Counted from the stretch's first letter, positions 8,824 to 17,862 are shown. The stretch is DNA of 64,000 bases from Chryseobacterium ginsenosidimutans (GCF_024807225.1 NZ_JANUCO010000001.1:62001-126000), one strand, 5' to 3'. Numbers and translations: made by a program. The notes: a model not told the origin generated them from the sequence alone.

Positions 8824-10101
8824 TTAATTTTTCAAAAGAATAAAACAATGCATCCTATCACTAAACTCATACGCAATATTCCACCGCGGATATTGTTTTA
8901 TGATCGTTTTAATAATGGCCAATCCCAAACCTGTAGATCCATGATCTGAACCCTGCTTGTAAAAACGGTTAAAAATCTGAGATTTATCTAAAGGAATTCC
9001 GGAACCCGTATTTTGAAATATCAGTCTTTCTTTTTCTGTGATAATGGTAATGATTCCGTTTTGCTTGTTATATTTTACCGCATTTTTAAGCAGATTGGAT
9101 AAAAGAATATTGGCTAAATCGGGATCAAAAGTTGCTTCAAAAACTTCTTTTTCTACAACATTCACGTCGATCTTTTTGTATTCAATAAAATCTTCATAGC
9201 TTTTCACCAAATCATTAATCATCAGATTAAAATTGACATTAGATATTTTATTAAACTGATTATTTTCAATCTTAGAAAGCATTAATAACGATTTATTCAA
9301 TCCTGCCATTCTTCGGAGATCATTTTTTACCTCATTCAAAAAGTTGAGATTCTTCTTATCCAACTCATTGTTCTGAATCGAGAGATCTATTTTATTAATC
9401 ACAATTGCTAATGGTGTTTGCAGTTCGTGAGAAGCATTTTCTATAAACTGTTTCTGCTGATGAAAAACGAGTTCGTTTCGCTCGATCATTTCATTAATTT
9501 CAATATTCAATTCCTCAAATTCTTTGATGGAATAATTTTGAGGTTCTTGAGAAGAAGTAACACCAAACTGATATTTTTTAAGCTTATCAAGAATTAAATA
9601 AAACGGTCTCATCGCCTTATGAAGCAAAAATCCGTTAACAGCAACAATACTTACGACCAACAGAAGGTACAGAACAATCAACGCTGTTGTAAGGTCATAT
9701 ACCAACTCATCCTCCTCTACTGTAGACGTTCTGATGATCAATTGCTGATGTTTTCCAAACTGGTCGATAAAATCTGTTTTAAGAACCCGATAGGGTTGTT
9801 CTTCGTCATCATATTCCATATAATACATTTTATTATACAGATTGTTTTTATCTTTATATTGTGATGCAGAAATTGGGTTTATTTTAAATTCATTAAAGCC
9901 AAATTCATTATTCTTTAGCAGATTTTCATCAAGATAAACCGCTTTAATAATTTGTATTTTCCTGTTTTTTAAACCATCATCTACATTATCATATACTTCA
10001 TCTAAAATATAAGCGTAAAACAATGCCGCCCAAACAGCAATGATCAACAATAAGATTGCAATCAGATATTTTATGGTATAATATTTTAGAGAAATTTTCA
10101 T
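8824..10101 (-). CDS. Sensor histidine kinase, HisKA type
   Basis: A 425-residue membrane kinase. Transmembrane segments lie near residues 12-30 and 137-160 and enclose a periplasmic sensor of about 105 residues. The HisKA phosphoacceptor is H225 in ENASHELQTP. A HATPase_c domain follows, with NLLKNAVKYN (N box), IFQNTGSGIP (G1) and GSTGLGLAI (G2). Its ATG overlaps the response-regulator stop by one base (TAATG), so the two are co-translated partners. The stimulus is unknown. The nearby PepSY-like secreted protein is a possible target or co-sensor, as in other Bacteroidota loci; this is inference. Confidence 0.94.
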   Translation of the reverse strand: MKISLKYYTIKYLIAILLLIIAVWAALFYAYILDEVYDNVDDGLKNRKIQIIKAVYLDENLLKNNEFGFNEFKINPISASQYKDKNNLYNKMYYMEYDDEEQPYRVLKTDFIDQFGKHQQLIIRTSTVEEDELVYDLTTALIVLYLLLVVSIVAVNGFLLHKAMRPFYLILDKLKKYQFGVTSSQEPQNYSIKEFEELNIEINEMIERNELVFHQQKQFIENASHELQTPLAIVINKIDLSIQNNELDKKNLNFLNEVKNDLRRMAGLNKSLLMLSKIENNQFNKISNVNFNLMINDLVKSYEDFIEYKKIDVNVVEKEVFEATFDPDLANILLSNLLKNAVKYNKQNGIITIITEKERLIFQNTGSGIPLDKSQIFNRFYKQGSDHGSTGLGLAIIKTIIKQYPRWNIAYEFSDRMHCFILLKN

Positions 10102-10772
10102 TAAATAAATTTATAACCAATCCCATAAACAGCCTGAAAATCTGCTTTTGAATTGAATGTTTTCAATTTTTTACGAAGATTTTTTATCTGAGAATAAATA
10201 AAATCCAAACTATCTGCTTGATCGATATAATCTCCCCAAATCGCTTCTGCAAGCATGGTTTTTTGTAACGTTTTCTCCGGATTTACAACAAAATAATAGA
10301 GAAGATCATATTCTTTTCGATTAAGAATCAATTCATTATTATCAATCTTCACGATTCTGCTTTCCGGATCTATATGAATATTTTTGTAGCTGATTGTATT
10401 TTCACCATCCTGATTTTTTCTTCTGATGACAGATTTAATTCTTGCCATCAATTCCGCCAGATGGAAAGGTTTTGCGAGATAATCGTCTGCCCCAATTTCC
10501 AATCCGTTTACCTTATCGTCTACCGAATCTTTCGCAGACAGAATAATTACAGGATCTTTTTTGTGTATATTTTTAATTTCCTTCAGAAGATCCATCCCGT
10601 TTCCGTCCGGAAGCATGATATCCAAAAGAATACAGTCATATTCATAAGAGATAATCTTTTCTAAACCTGATTGATAATTTTCAGCATATTCTACAATGAA
10701 ATGTTCTGCTTCAAGAAAATTTTGCACGACATTTCTTAATTCCGGTTCATCTTCTATAATCAAAATCTTCAT
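10101..10772 (-). CDS. OmpR/PhoB-family response regulator
   Basis: A 223-residue DNA-binding regulator. The receiver domain spans residues 1-115, with the acidic pocket E7/D8, phosphoacceptor D51 (LLDIMLPDG) and a conserved Lys in LAKPFHL. A winged-helix Trans_reg_C domain follows (about residues 125-222), including LNRKEYDLLYYFVVN and VYGIGYKF. The kinase gene follows with a one-base overlap. The 26-bp inverted repeat at 10817-10842 lies 45 bp upstream and could be an autoregulatory site or the terminator of the previous gene. Confidence 0.95.
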   Translation of the reverse strand: MKILIIEDEPELRNVVQNFLEAEHFIVEYAENYQSGLEKIISYEYDCILLDIMLPDGNGMDLLKEIKNIHKKDPVIILSAKDSVDDKVNGLEIGADDYLAKPFHLAELMARIKSVIRRKNQDGENTISYKNIHIDPESRIVKIDNNELILNRKEYDLLYYFVVNPEKTLQKTMLAEAIWGDYIDQADSLDFIYSQIKNLRKKLKTFNSKADFQAVYGIGYKFI

Positions 10773-10816
10773 GTTGTTTCTTATTTAAAATCCTTTCTTT
10801 CAAATATATAAAATTA

Positions 10817-10842
10817 TTAACCTCCTGTTGACAAGAGGTTAA
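10817..10842 (-). terminator. Hairpin between PepSY-like gene and response regulator
   Basis: TTAACCTC and GAGGTTAA form 8-bp arms separated by 10 bp. On the minus strand the stem is followed by TAATTTTATAT, a poor U tract. It lies 23 bp after the PepSY-like stop and 45 bp before the response-regulator ATG. A weak terminator or a regulator binding site are both possible. Confidence 0.5.
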
Positions 10843-10865
10843 TTTAGTTGTAATCGATAATTTTA

Positions 10866-11315
10866 TTAATCATCAATTCGTTTAAAGTTTCCACTACCAT
10901 CGAATTCCAGGTCTACTCCATTAGAAAGTTCGGCTTTATAAGACCATCTTTTTCTTTCTATGTTTGTGATATGCGTATTGGGAAAACTTTTGGCAACATA
11001 GTTTTTTATATTTGCCGGGATAAATCCGTAAGGCACTTTTTGATGTTCGCCATCCACTTCTTTCCAGCTTCCTTTGCTGTCGAATTCGGCTTTCATTCCG
11101 TTGGCTAAACGTACTTTATACTCATCAATACCATAAATTTCACGATCTTCTATCACAGAACTTACAGTGATCCCTTTAAAATTGGTGGCAAGAAAACTTT
11201 TAGCCGATTTCGGCAATTGGTTTGGGCTTATTGCTCTGTCCTGTGCAAAGACAAAGCCCGTCATCAATAAGAAAATAAAGGAAAATGTACCTGTGATATT
11301 TTTTAATTTTTTCAT
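10866..11315 (-). CDS. Secreted PepSY-like domain protein
   Basis: A 149-residue protein with a signal peptide (about residues 1-24, ending VFAQ). Two related repeats follow: LPKSAKSFLATNF...EYKVRLANGMKAEFDSKGSW and IPANIKNYVAKSF...YKAELSNGVDLEFDGSGNF. This is the layout of the PepSY_like (PF11396) family, periplasmic and structurally like beta-lactamase inhibitor protein, with no known enzymatic activity. Genes of this family often sit next to two-component systems in Bacteroidota, as here. A binding or signalling role is inferred. Confidence 0.85.
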   Translation of the reverse strand: MKKLKNITGTFSFIFLLMTGFVFAQDRAISPNQLPKSAKSFLATNFKGITVSSVIEDREIYGIDEYKVRLANGMKAEFDSKGSWKEVDGEHQKVPYGFIPANIKNYVAKSFPNTHITNIERKRWSYKAELSNGVDLEFDGSGNFKRIDD

Positions 11316-11400
11316 AATATAAAATTGTTTGTTCGTTATTATGAAGCAAAATTCTATATTAATTTAGGAAAGAATTAGGAATGAATCACAAAAGCAATTT

Positions 11401-12096
11401 TTACAAATATTCTTTAATCTGTAAAAGATGGGTGATCGACTTCAACCCTTCTTCCTGTTTATTCTCCTTGTATACATCAAAGAAAATAACATCCATGCCG
11501 AAATTTTGAGCTCCGACAACATCTGCAATCCAGTCATCACCAATTAAAATACTGTTTTCTTTTGTAGCATCAGAAAGTCCTAGAGAATATTCAAAAATCT
11601 CAGGTCGGGGTTTTCTTACGCCAATAGAATCTGCGCTGGTAATCGTTTGAAAATACTTGTCGATTCCTGATAAAATGCATTTTCTTTCCGTTACTTCTTT
11701 GAAGCCGTTGGAAATAATGTGCAGAGTATATTTTTTAGCTTTAAGATATTCTAAAATATATGCTGCGCCTTCTACCAATTCATTATGATTAAGAATTTTA
11801 TCTAAAAAATGCTCTTCAAAATACATCGACAGTTCTTCGTCATCAACTCCGAAATGCTTGAAAGTATCATAAAAACGATGCTTTCTCAGATATTCTTTAT
11901 CAATAATTCCGTCGCGGATTTTTTCCCAAAGACTTTCATTAACTTCATGATAAAAAGAGTGAAACTCTTCAAAATCAATACTATATTTTAACCCTATTTC
12001 TTCTTTTTCAAAAAGATTTTTGATGGTAAGATAGGCGTTCTTGCGGTGATCCCAAAGCGTATTGTCGAGGTCAAAAAAAATGTGCTGAATTTTCAT
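11401..12096 (-). CDS. YjjG-like HAD family hydrolase
   Basis: A HAD-superfamily phosphatase of about 231 residues, likely a noncanonical pyrimidine nucleotide or sugar-phosphate phosphatase. Motif I is FFDLDNTLWDH (nucleophile and acid-base Asp), motif II is HIISNGF, the motif III lysine is in GVRKPRPEIF, and motif IV is ILIGDDWIADVVGA. The helical cap lies between motifs I and II. The frame opens at an ATG at 12105 (MCCMKIQ), but the ATG at 12096 (MKIQHIFFD) fits the family N-terminus better and is chosen here. Substrate unknown. Confidence 0.88.
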   Translation of the reverse strand: MKIQHIFFDLDNTLWDHRKNAYLTIKNLFEKEEIGLKYSIDFEEFHSFYHEVNESLWEKIRDGIIDKEYLRKHRFYDTFKHFGVDDEELSMYFEEHFLDKILNHNELVEGAAYILEYLKAKKYTLHIISNGFKEVTERKCILSGIDKYFQTITSADSIGVRKPRPEIFEYSLGLSDATKENSILIGDDWIADVVGAQNFGMDVIFFDVYKENKQEEGLKSITHLLQIKEYL

Positions 12097-12116
12097 ACAG
12101 CACAAAATTAATACTT

Positions 12117-12251
12117 TTAATTTTTAGTAATCGGATAATTCTTGTTCTTGATTTTTACAATCTCAAGACTCTTCGAAAAACTGAGCAAAAACTCAATTGT
12201 TTGTTTCTTAGGTTTCAAAGTTTTCACTTTTAAGGAATCATTTTTTCTCAT
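12117..12251 (-). CDS. 44-residue basic small protein after the sigma factor
   Basis: A short frame reads MRKNDSLKVKTLKPKKQTIE, continues through FLLSFSKSLEIVKIKNKN and ends YPITKN before a TAA. It begins 49 bp after the sigma-factor stop, in the same direction. The protein is strongly basic with one amphipathic hydrophobic patch (EFLLSFSKSLEIV). It could be a small protein co-transcribed with the sigma factor. There is no homology evidence; coding status is inferred from position and composition. Confidence 0.5.
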   Translation of the reverse strand: MRKNDSLKVKTLKPKKQTIEFLLSFSKSLEIVKIKNKNYPITKN

Positions 12252-12299
12252 AGGCGGCTAAATGTTTTCCTTAAAACGAGAATTTTCCGAAATTATTAT

Positions 12300-12890
12300 C
12301 TATCTCGTTAAGACAATATTTTTTTCTTCCATGATTTTTCTCAGGTTGATCAAAGCATAACGCACTCTTCCCAGTGTAGTATTGATACTCATGTCGGTAT
12401 GATCTGCGATTTCTTTGAAGCTTAATCCGTCAAAAAATCTTAATTTAATTACTTCCTGCTGGTTTTGGGGCAATAATTGAAGCATTCTTAAAAGATCTTC
12501 CTGAATCTGGTTGGTGACCAACTGATCTTCAATATTTTCAGAAGGCTCCCTCAGCAAATCAAAAATAGAATATTCGTCTGTTTCAAAAGTAGTTTCCGAA
12601 ACTTTAATATTTTTTGATTTTGATCTGAAATGATCGATAATAAGATTATAAGCAATTCTTTTTGCCCAAAGGATGAATTTTCCTTCTTCGTTGTAGCGAC
12701 CTTCTTTTAGCATCACGATAATCTTCATGAATGTATCCTGAAACACATCGTTTGCTAGATCTTCATCATTAATTTTGTAAAAAATGAATGTAAACAGTTC
12801 TCTCTGGTGGCGGTGAATAAGGGTTGATAACGCCTCTTCGTCTCCTTTCTGGTAAAGGGAAATTAGTAAACTATCCGATTTTGATTTCAT
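12300..12890 (-). CDS. RNA polymerase sigma factor, sigma-70/ECF type
   Basis: A 196-residue group 4-like sigma factor with only regions 2 and 4. Region 2 includes LANDVFQDTFMKII and GKFILWAKRIAYNLIIDHFR (core binding and -10 recognition). Region 4 includes LPQNQQEVIKLRFFDGLSFK and an HTH (EIADHTDMSINTTLGRVRYA). The linker is somewhat long and acidic. No anti-sigma factor gene is adjacent; only a 44-codon basic ORF follows. The regulon cannot be read from the window. Confidence 0.93.
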   Translation of the reverse strand: MKSKSDSLLISLYQKGDEEALSTLIHRHQRELFTFIFYKINDEDLANDVFQDTFMKIIVMLKEGRYNEEGKFILWAKRIAYNLIIDHFRSKSKNIKVSETTFETDEYSIFDLLREPSENIEDQLVTNQIQEDLLRMLQLLPQNQQEVIKLRFFDGLSFKEIADHTDMSINTTLGRVRYALINLRKIMEEKNIVLTR

Positions 12891-13087
12891 AACTTCTTCT
12901 CAATAAATATTTTCGCTGACAATCTTTTTTCCAGATATTTTATCTGGTTTCAGCTGTAAATACAAAACAATTCTTCAGAGTAAAGTATAATCAATAGGCG
13001 GATACAATTTTATATGGTGTAAATATAATAAAATTTTAATAACTGTTAACCTATTATTAATTTTTTAAGAGAAAAATTTAAAAAAAA

Positions 13088-13579
13088 TCAGTTAAACATG
13101 TCGTGAATGAATACAGTAGGGATATTTAGTGTAAAATTAACATTCAAACCTTTCAATTCTTTGCCGTTTATTCCGCTATCTCCTATCGGAAAAGCATATC
13201 CTCCTGCCAAATCGAGAATCCCAAAGAGCGTAACTCCAATTTTCGGAGCCACATATTTGTTGGTTCCTTCTGCTCCGATCAGGAAATAATAAGAGTGAGT
13301 GAAGTCTACATTTTTTTCAAAATTTAACAAAACATCCGCGGAAATTTTTGGCATAATGGCAAATTGCGAATTCGCAGAACCCATCAACGCAGAAGCTCCC
13401 AATCGGTAAATAACATCATCATTTTTAAGGAAAAGCAATTTACCACCCAATTCCCCAAAACTCTGGTTTTGATAAGTATATCCTACATTTATCATTTTAT
13501 GCACCGTGTATTGTGCGTTGGCAAATGTGCTCAGGAAAAACAGGGAAAGTATTGTAATTGCAAATCTAGCGTGCTTCAT
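13088..13579 (-). CDS. Predicted outer-membrane/secreted protein, unknown family
   Basis: A 163-residue protein with a clear signal peptide (residues 1-22, ending TFANAQ). Alternating hydrophobic and polar strands follow (HKMINVGYTYQNQSFGELGG, SYYFLIGAEGTNKYVAPKIG), and it ends in Phe-Asn. This suggests a small beta-barrel or a fragment of one in the outer membrane. No named domain is recognised. It is preceded by the metK terminator and is probably a separate unit. Confidence 0.75.
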   Translation of the reverse strand: MKHARFAITILSLFFLSTFANAQYTVHKMINVGYTYQNQSFGELGGKLLFLKNDDVIYRLGASALMGSANSQFAIMPKISADVLLNFEKNVDFTHSYYFLIGAEGTNKYVAPKIGVTLFGILDLAGGYAFPIGDSGINGKELKGLNVNFTLNIPTVFIHDMFN

Positions 13580-13602
13580 CTTCTATTTATTTAAATGTAA
13601 AA

Positions 13603-13640
13603 TTAAAAAAAACTGCCTTACCGGAAAGATAAAGCAGTTA
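13603..13640 (-). terminator. Rho-independent terminator after metK
   Basis: On the minus strand AACTGCTTT pairs with AAGGCAGTT across a short loop and is followed by TTTTTT. It lies 23-60 bp after the metK stop. Confidence 0.85.
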
Positions 13641-13662
13641 TTTATTGTGTTAAAGAAAAAAA

Positions 13663-14943
13663 TTAAATCCCGAAAGAAGCTTTAATTTCTTCTACTTTGT
13701 CTAGTTTTTCCCAAGTAAAGAATTCTAATCCTTTAAGAGTCAACTCGTTCTTGTGACCTTTATTGAAGGTTTTATCAGCTACATAAGGCTCTCTTCCCAT
13801 GTGTCCGTAAGAAGCGGTATCCTGATAAATTGGGTTTCTCAATTTCAAGTTTTGCTCGATCGCGTAAGGTCTCAAATCGAAAATTGTAGATACTTTTTTA
13901 GCAATATCTCCATCATGAAGATCTACTTTTGAAGTTCCGTAGGTGTTGATGTATAAACCACAAGGTTCAGCAACACCAATCGCATAAGAAACCTGTACCA
14001 AAACTTCATCTGCAACACCTGCAGCGACTAAGTTTTTAGCGATGTGTCTTGTTGCATACGCAGCACTTCTGTCTACTTTTGAAGGATCTTTCCCGGAGAA
14101 AGCACCACCACCGTGAGCTCCTTTTCCACCGTATGTATCTACGATGATTTTTCTTCCTGTAAGACCTGTATCTCCGTGAGGACCACCGATTACGAACTTA
14201 CCAGTCGGGTTGATGTGATATTTGATCTGATCGTTGAATAACGCTTTAATTTCGTCAGACTGCAAAGCAACCACTCTTGGAATCAAGATATTTTTAATGT
14301 CTTCTCTGATTTTGTTAAGCATTTCTTCTTCAGCCGCGAAATCATCGTGCTGAGTTGAAACTACGATAGAATCGATTCTTACCGGTTTGTGATCGTCAGA
14401 ATATTCAATGGTAACCTGAGATTTTGCATCAGGACGAAGATATTTGATTTCAGAATCTTCTCTTCTGATTGCAGAAAGTTCTTTAAGAATAGTATGTGCC
14501 AAATCCAATGCAAGAGGCATATAGTTTGCCGTTTCATTAGTCGCATATCCAAACATCATACCTTGGTCTCCTGCACCTTGCGCGTTTGCTTTAGCTTCGA
14601 AAGACTCGTCATTTACAGCTCTGTCTACACCCTGATTGATATCCGGAGATTGCTCGTGAATTGCAGAAATAACTCCACAAGAATCACCATTAAACATATA
14701 TTCTCCTTTTGTATACCCAATTCCGTTGATTACGTCTCTTGCAATCGTCTGAACATCAAGATAAGCATCAGATTTTACCTCACCTGCCAAAACTACCTGT
14801 CCTGTTGTCACAAGAGTTTCACAAGCTACTTTTGAAGTTTTATCGTATGCTAAAAAGTTGTCGATTAATGCATCGGAAATTTGGTCGGCGATTTTATCCG
14901 GATGTCCTTCTGAAACTGATTCAGATGTAAATAAATAAGACAT
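13663..14943 (-). CDS. metK: S-adenosylmethionine synthetase
   Basis: A 426-residue cytoplasmic enzyme making S-adenosylmethionine from methionine and ATP. Signatures: SVSEGHPDKIADQISDA (ATP binding), GAGDQGMMFGYATNE (signature 1), GGGAFSGKDPSKVDRSA (signature 2, P loop), and a conserved C-terminal FTWEKLD. It is longer than the 384-residue E. coli enzyme, as is common in Bacteroidota. A good TTTTG-19-TAAATTTG promoter lies about 150 bp upstream. No SAM riboswitch is recognisable in that leader. Confidence 0.98.
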   Translation of the reverse strand: MSYLFTSESVSEGHPDKIADQISDALIDNFLAYDKTSKVACETLVTTGQVVLAGEVKSDAYLDVQTIARDVINGIGYTKGEYMFNGDSCGVISAIHEQSPDINQGVDRAVNDESFEAKANAQGAGDQGMMFGYATNETANYMPLALDLAHTILKELSAIRREDSEIKYLRPDAKSQVTIEYSDDHKPVRIDSIVVSTQHDDFAAEEEMLNKIREDIKNILIPRVVALQSDEIKALFNDQIKYHINPTGKFVIGGPHGDTGLTGRKIIVDTYGGKGAHGGGAFSGKDPSKVDRSAAYATRHIAKNLVAAGVADEVLVQVSYAIGVAEPCGLYINTYGTSKVDLHDGDIAKKVSTIFDLRPYAIEQNLKLRNPIYQDTASYGHMGREPYVADKTFNKGHKNELTLKGLEFFTWEKLDKVEEIKASFGI

Positions 14944-15090
14944 ATTATTCTATTTGTTTTTTAGATTAAAAAATTCACGAAGAAAAATAAGAATAATTGC
15001 CCAGAAATGTCTAAAAAAAGTAATACTGTTTTAGCATTTTTTTATAGAGGTTGCAATCAGGTCAAATTTTTCCTCGTTCGTAAACTTTGG

Positions 15091-15122
15091 CAAATTTAAG
15101 TACTATTTTTTAATACTCAAAA
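15091..15122 (-). promoter_or_regulatory. metK promoter (-33/-7, Bacteroidota type)
   Basis: On the minus strand TTTTG (15122-15118) is followed after 19 bp by TAAATTTG (15098-15091), a full match to TTTG-N17-23-TAnnTTTG. It predicts a 5' leader of roughly 140 nt. Confidence 0.7.
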
Positions 15123-15185
15123 TTTTTGCTTACTAATTATAATTTTCTTTAAATTAATGATTTATCAGGCATTAACAATAAAAAA

Positions 15186-16136
15186 CTATTGTGGTTTTAT
15201 GCTTACGAATTCTTTCGGGTTTTCATGATAATTCAACTTTTTCTCCAATGAAGTTCTGATAGAATGCGATAATTCATCAATAATTTTCTGTTTGAATGTC
15301 GGTTTGTAGTAAATAATACTGATTTCTCTGTATGGGAAAGGCTTTTTGAATCTGAAAACATTTTCTTTTTGGATCTCAGAAAGCTGGCTTAATGCCAATT
15401 CGGGTAAAATACTGATTCCCCCTACTTTATCTACCATATGCACCAACGTCTGAATATTTGAAGCCAAGAAATCCAAATTCTTAGGTTTCAACGTATTTTC
15501 TTTTAAATGACAGATATTTTCAAATTGATTTCTCAGGCAGTTTCCTTCTTCAAGCAACCAAACTTTTTCTACATTAAGATCTTCAGGAACTACGTAAGAA
15601 TTCTTTTTATTAGCCTCAGTATTAGAACTATAAATCATCAATTCTTCATTAAATAAGAAATCCTGATAAAATTCGTCTGCAGTATCGTAAGGCGTAGAAA
15701 TAATTCCTGCATCCAGTTCTCCTGCTTTTAAAGCTTTGATAATATTATCGGTTGTCATTTCCTTTACATTCATCTGGATTTTCGGATTATCTTCTAAAAA
15801 CTTGAAAATCTCAGTAGGCAGAATAAAAGAAGAAACAGTAGGAATAATCCCAAGATTAATGGTACCTCCCAAAATATTATTCAGCAAATTGGCCTTATTT
15901 TTCAGCTCATTGACAGATTCTATGATGACTTTTGCCTGATCAATAATCTGCAGTCCTACATCCGTCGTACGGATTGGGTGTGTTGTTCTGTCGAATACTT
16001 TTACATCCAGTTCATCCTCAAATTTCTGAATCATTGCACTTAACGTAGGCTGAGTGATGAAGCACGCTTGAGCTGCTTTACCAAAATGTTTGTACTTATC
16101 TACAGCGATAAGATACTCCAGTTGCTGAATGTTCAT
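15186..16136 (-). CDS. oxyR: LysR-family hydrogen peroxide regulator OxyR
   Basis: A 316-residue transcription factor. An N-terminal winged HTH (residues 1-60, with CFITQPTLSAMIQKFEDELD) precedes a substrate-binding-like regulatory domain. EGNCLRNQFENIC places C200 and C209 eight residues apart, matching the redox pair Cys199/Cys208 of E. coli OxyR. It is divergent from katA across 133 bp containing an inverted repeat, the classic arrangement for an OxyR-controlled catalase. The residue match makes OxyR more specific than a generic LysR call. Confidence 0.93.
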   Translation of the reverse strand: MNIQQLEYLIAVDKYKHFGKAAQACFITQPTLSAMIQKFEDELDVKVFDRTTHPIRTTDVGLQIIDQAKVIIESVNELKNKANLLNNILGGTINLGIIPTVSSFILPTEIFKFLEDNPKIQMNVKEMTTDNIIKALKAGELDAGIISTPYDTADEFYQDFLFNEELMIYSSNTEANKKNSYVVPEDLNVEKVWLLEEGNCLRNQFENICHLKENTLKPKNLDFLASNIQTLVHMVDKVGGISILPELALSQLSEIQKENVFRFKKPFPYREISIIYYKPTFKQKIIDELSHSIRTSLEKKLNYHENPKEFVSIKPQ

Positions 16137-16147
16137 TGTGATTAATA

Positions 16148-16166
16148 TTATCTATTACAAAGATAA
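16148..16166. promoter_or_regulatory. Candidate OxyR operator and oxyR -7 box
   Basis: TTATCT (16148-16153) and AGATAA (16161-16166) are 6-bp inverted arms with a 7-bp spacer. The right arm overlaps TATCTTTG on the minus strand (16165-16158), a TAnnTTTG match for oxyR itself. Binding here would allow autorepression and katA activation. Confidence 0.5.
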
Positions 16167-16170
16167 AATG

Positions 16171-16207
16171 TTTTTGCTATTAGTAATTAAAAATTGAAGT
16201 AAATTTG
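16171..16207 (+). promoter_or_regulatory. katA promoter
   Basis: TTTTTG (16171-16176), a 23-bp spacer and TAAATTTG (16200-16207) fit the Bacteroidota promoter consensus, giving a 5' leader of about 55 nt. Confidence 0.6.
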
Positions 16208-16269
16208 ATATTTAATACGTCAATACAAATTGGTTTACGAACAAAACCGATTATTCAAATCATAACTCT

Positions 16270-17757
16270 ATGGATTCTAAAAAATTAACATTAAGTAACG
16301 GCTCACCCTATTTCGAACATCAGGATTCACAAACAGCAGGTCCTAGAGGTCCGGTTCTTTTACAGGATTTTATTTTGCAGGAAAATCTTGCGCATTTTGT
16401 GAGAGAAAGAATTCCCGAGAGAATTGTTCATGCAAAAGGAAGCGGCGCTTACGGAACTTTCACCGTAACACACGATATCAGTCAATATACCAAAGCAAAA
16501 TTATTTTCAAACGTTGGTAATTCATCCAGAATGTTTGCCCGCTTTTCTACCGTTGGAGGCGAAAAAGGAAGTGCAGATACTGCAAGAGATCCTAGAGGTT
16601 TTGCTTTAAAATTTTATACAGAAGACGGAAACTGGGATTTGGTTGGTAACAACACGCCTGTTTTCTTTATTAAAGATGCTAAAAAATTCCCCGACTTTAT
16701 CCATACTCAAAAAAGAGTTCCGAAAACGAACTTGAAAAGTGCCACCATGATGTGGGATTTCTGGAGCTTAAATCCAGAGTCTTTGCATCAGGTTTTAATT
16801 CTAATGTCCGACAGAGGAACACCTCACGGATACAGACATATGAACGGCTTCGGATCTCACACTTTCGCAATGATTAATGATAAAAACGAAAGAACTTGGG
16901 TGAAATTTCATTTTAAAACAAAACAAGGCGTTAAGAATTTTTCTAATGATGATGCCGTAAAAATGGCAGGAGAAAATCCGGATTTTGCACAAGAAGATCT
17001 TTGTAACGCCATAGAAGAAGGAAACTTCCCGAAATGGACAATGTATATCCAAGTGATGACCGAAGAGCAGGCAAGAGATTTCAGATGGAATCCTTTTGAT
17101 GTAACGAAAGTTTGGTTTCATGACGATTTCCCTATGATTGAAGTAGGAGAAATGGAATTGAATGAAGTTCCGGTCAATTATTTTGCCCATGTGGAGCAAT
17201 CTACTTTTTCACCAAGCAACTTAATCAACGGAATTAGCTTTTCACCCGACAAAATGCTTCAGGGAAGATTATTTTCTTATCCGGATGCTCACCGATACAG
17301 AGTTGGTGTAAACTCTCATTTATTAGAAGTGAACAGATGTCCTTTTGCCGTTAATAATTATCAGAGAGACGGTTTCATGGCAGATTCAAGCGAATATCAG
17401 GACAAACCGAATTATCATCCGAATAGTTTTGATGATATTAAGGCTGATTCTTCGTATAAAAATCATGAATACGAATTAGACAGCGCTCATGTCGCAAGCT
17501 ACAACAGAAACGAAAACGACGACGATCATTACACTCAGCCGGGATTATTGTATTCAAAAGCAATGAATGCGGAAGAGAGACAAAATCTGGTGAATAATAT
17601 CATCGGAAGTATGAAAGGAATTACAGGTCCGAAAAAAGACGAAATCATTAATCGCCAATTGTGCCACTTTTTCAGAGCCAATATTGAGCTTGGCATGAAA
17701 GTAGCTTCACAACTTAATGTCGTTATTGATGCCAATATGATGAACCATTCCAAATAA
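16270..17757 (+). CDS. katA: Haem catalase (clade 3 monofunctional)
   Basis: A 495-residue catalase converting hydrogen peroxide to water and oxygen. The distal His is H54 (RIVHAKGSGAYG), the conserved RFSTVGGEKGSADTARDPRG segment is present, and the proximal haem-ligand Tyr is Y337 in RLFSYPDAHRYR. The small subunit length and sequence pattern suggest a clade 3 enzyme. It is divergent from oxyR with a shared control region and ends before a hairpin terminator. No signal peptide, so cytoplasmic. Confidence 0.97.
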   Translation: MDSKKLTLSNGSPYFEHQDSQTAGPRGPVLLQDFILQENLAHFVRERIPERIVHAKGSGAYGTFTVTHDISQYTKAKLFSNVGNSSRMFARFSTVGGEKGSADTARDPRGFALKFYTEDGNWDLVGNNTPVFFIKDAKKFPDFIHTQKRVPKTNLKSATMMWDFWSLNPESLHQVLILMSDRGTPHGYRHMNGFGSHTFAMINDKNERTWVKFHFKTKQGVKNFSNDDAVKMAGENPDFAQEDLCNAIEEGNFPKWTMYIQVMTEEQARDFRWNPFDVTKVWFHDDFPMIEVGEMELNEVPVNYFAHVEQSTFSPSNLINGISFSPDKMLQGRLFSYPDAHRYRVGVNSHLLEVNRCPFAVNNYQRDGFMADSSEYQDKPNYHPNSFDDIKADSSYKNHEYELDSAHVASYNRNENDDDHYTQPGLLYSKAMNAEERQNLVNNIIGSMKGITGPKKDEIINRQLCHFFRANIELGMKVASQLNVVIDANMMNHSK

Positions 17758-17781
17758 TTATAGTAAAGAATAATTTTAATC

Positions 17782-17817
17782 AAAAGGAAAAAAAGTCAAT
17801 ATTTTTTCCTTTTTTTT
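17782..17817 (+). terminator. Terminator after katA
   Basis: AAAAGGAAAAAA pairs with TTTTTTCCTTTT across a short loop, followed by further Ts. It is AT-rich but well placed 25 bp after the stop. Confidence 0.7.
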
Positions 17818-17862
17818 GCAAAAAATTTATAATTTGCAGGAAATAATATTTTAAAGTGAAAA

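Noticed and set aside
14944..15185. SAM riboswitch before metK
   Set aside because: The leader shows no conserved SAM-I or SAM-II core; only a promoter was supported.
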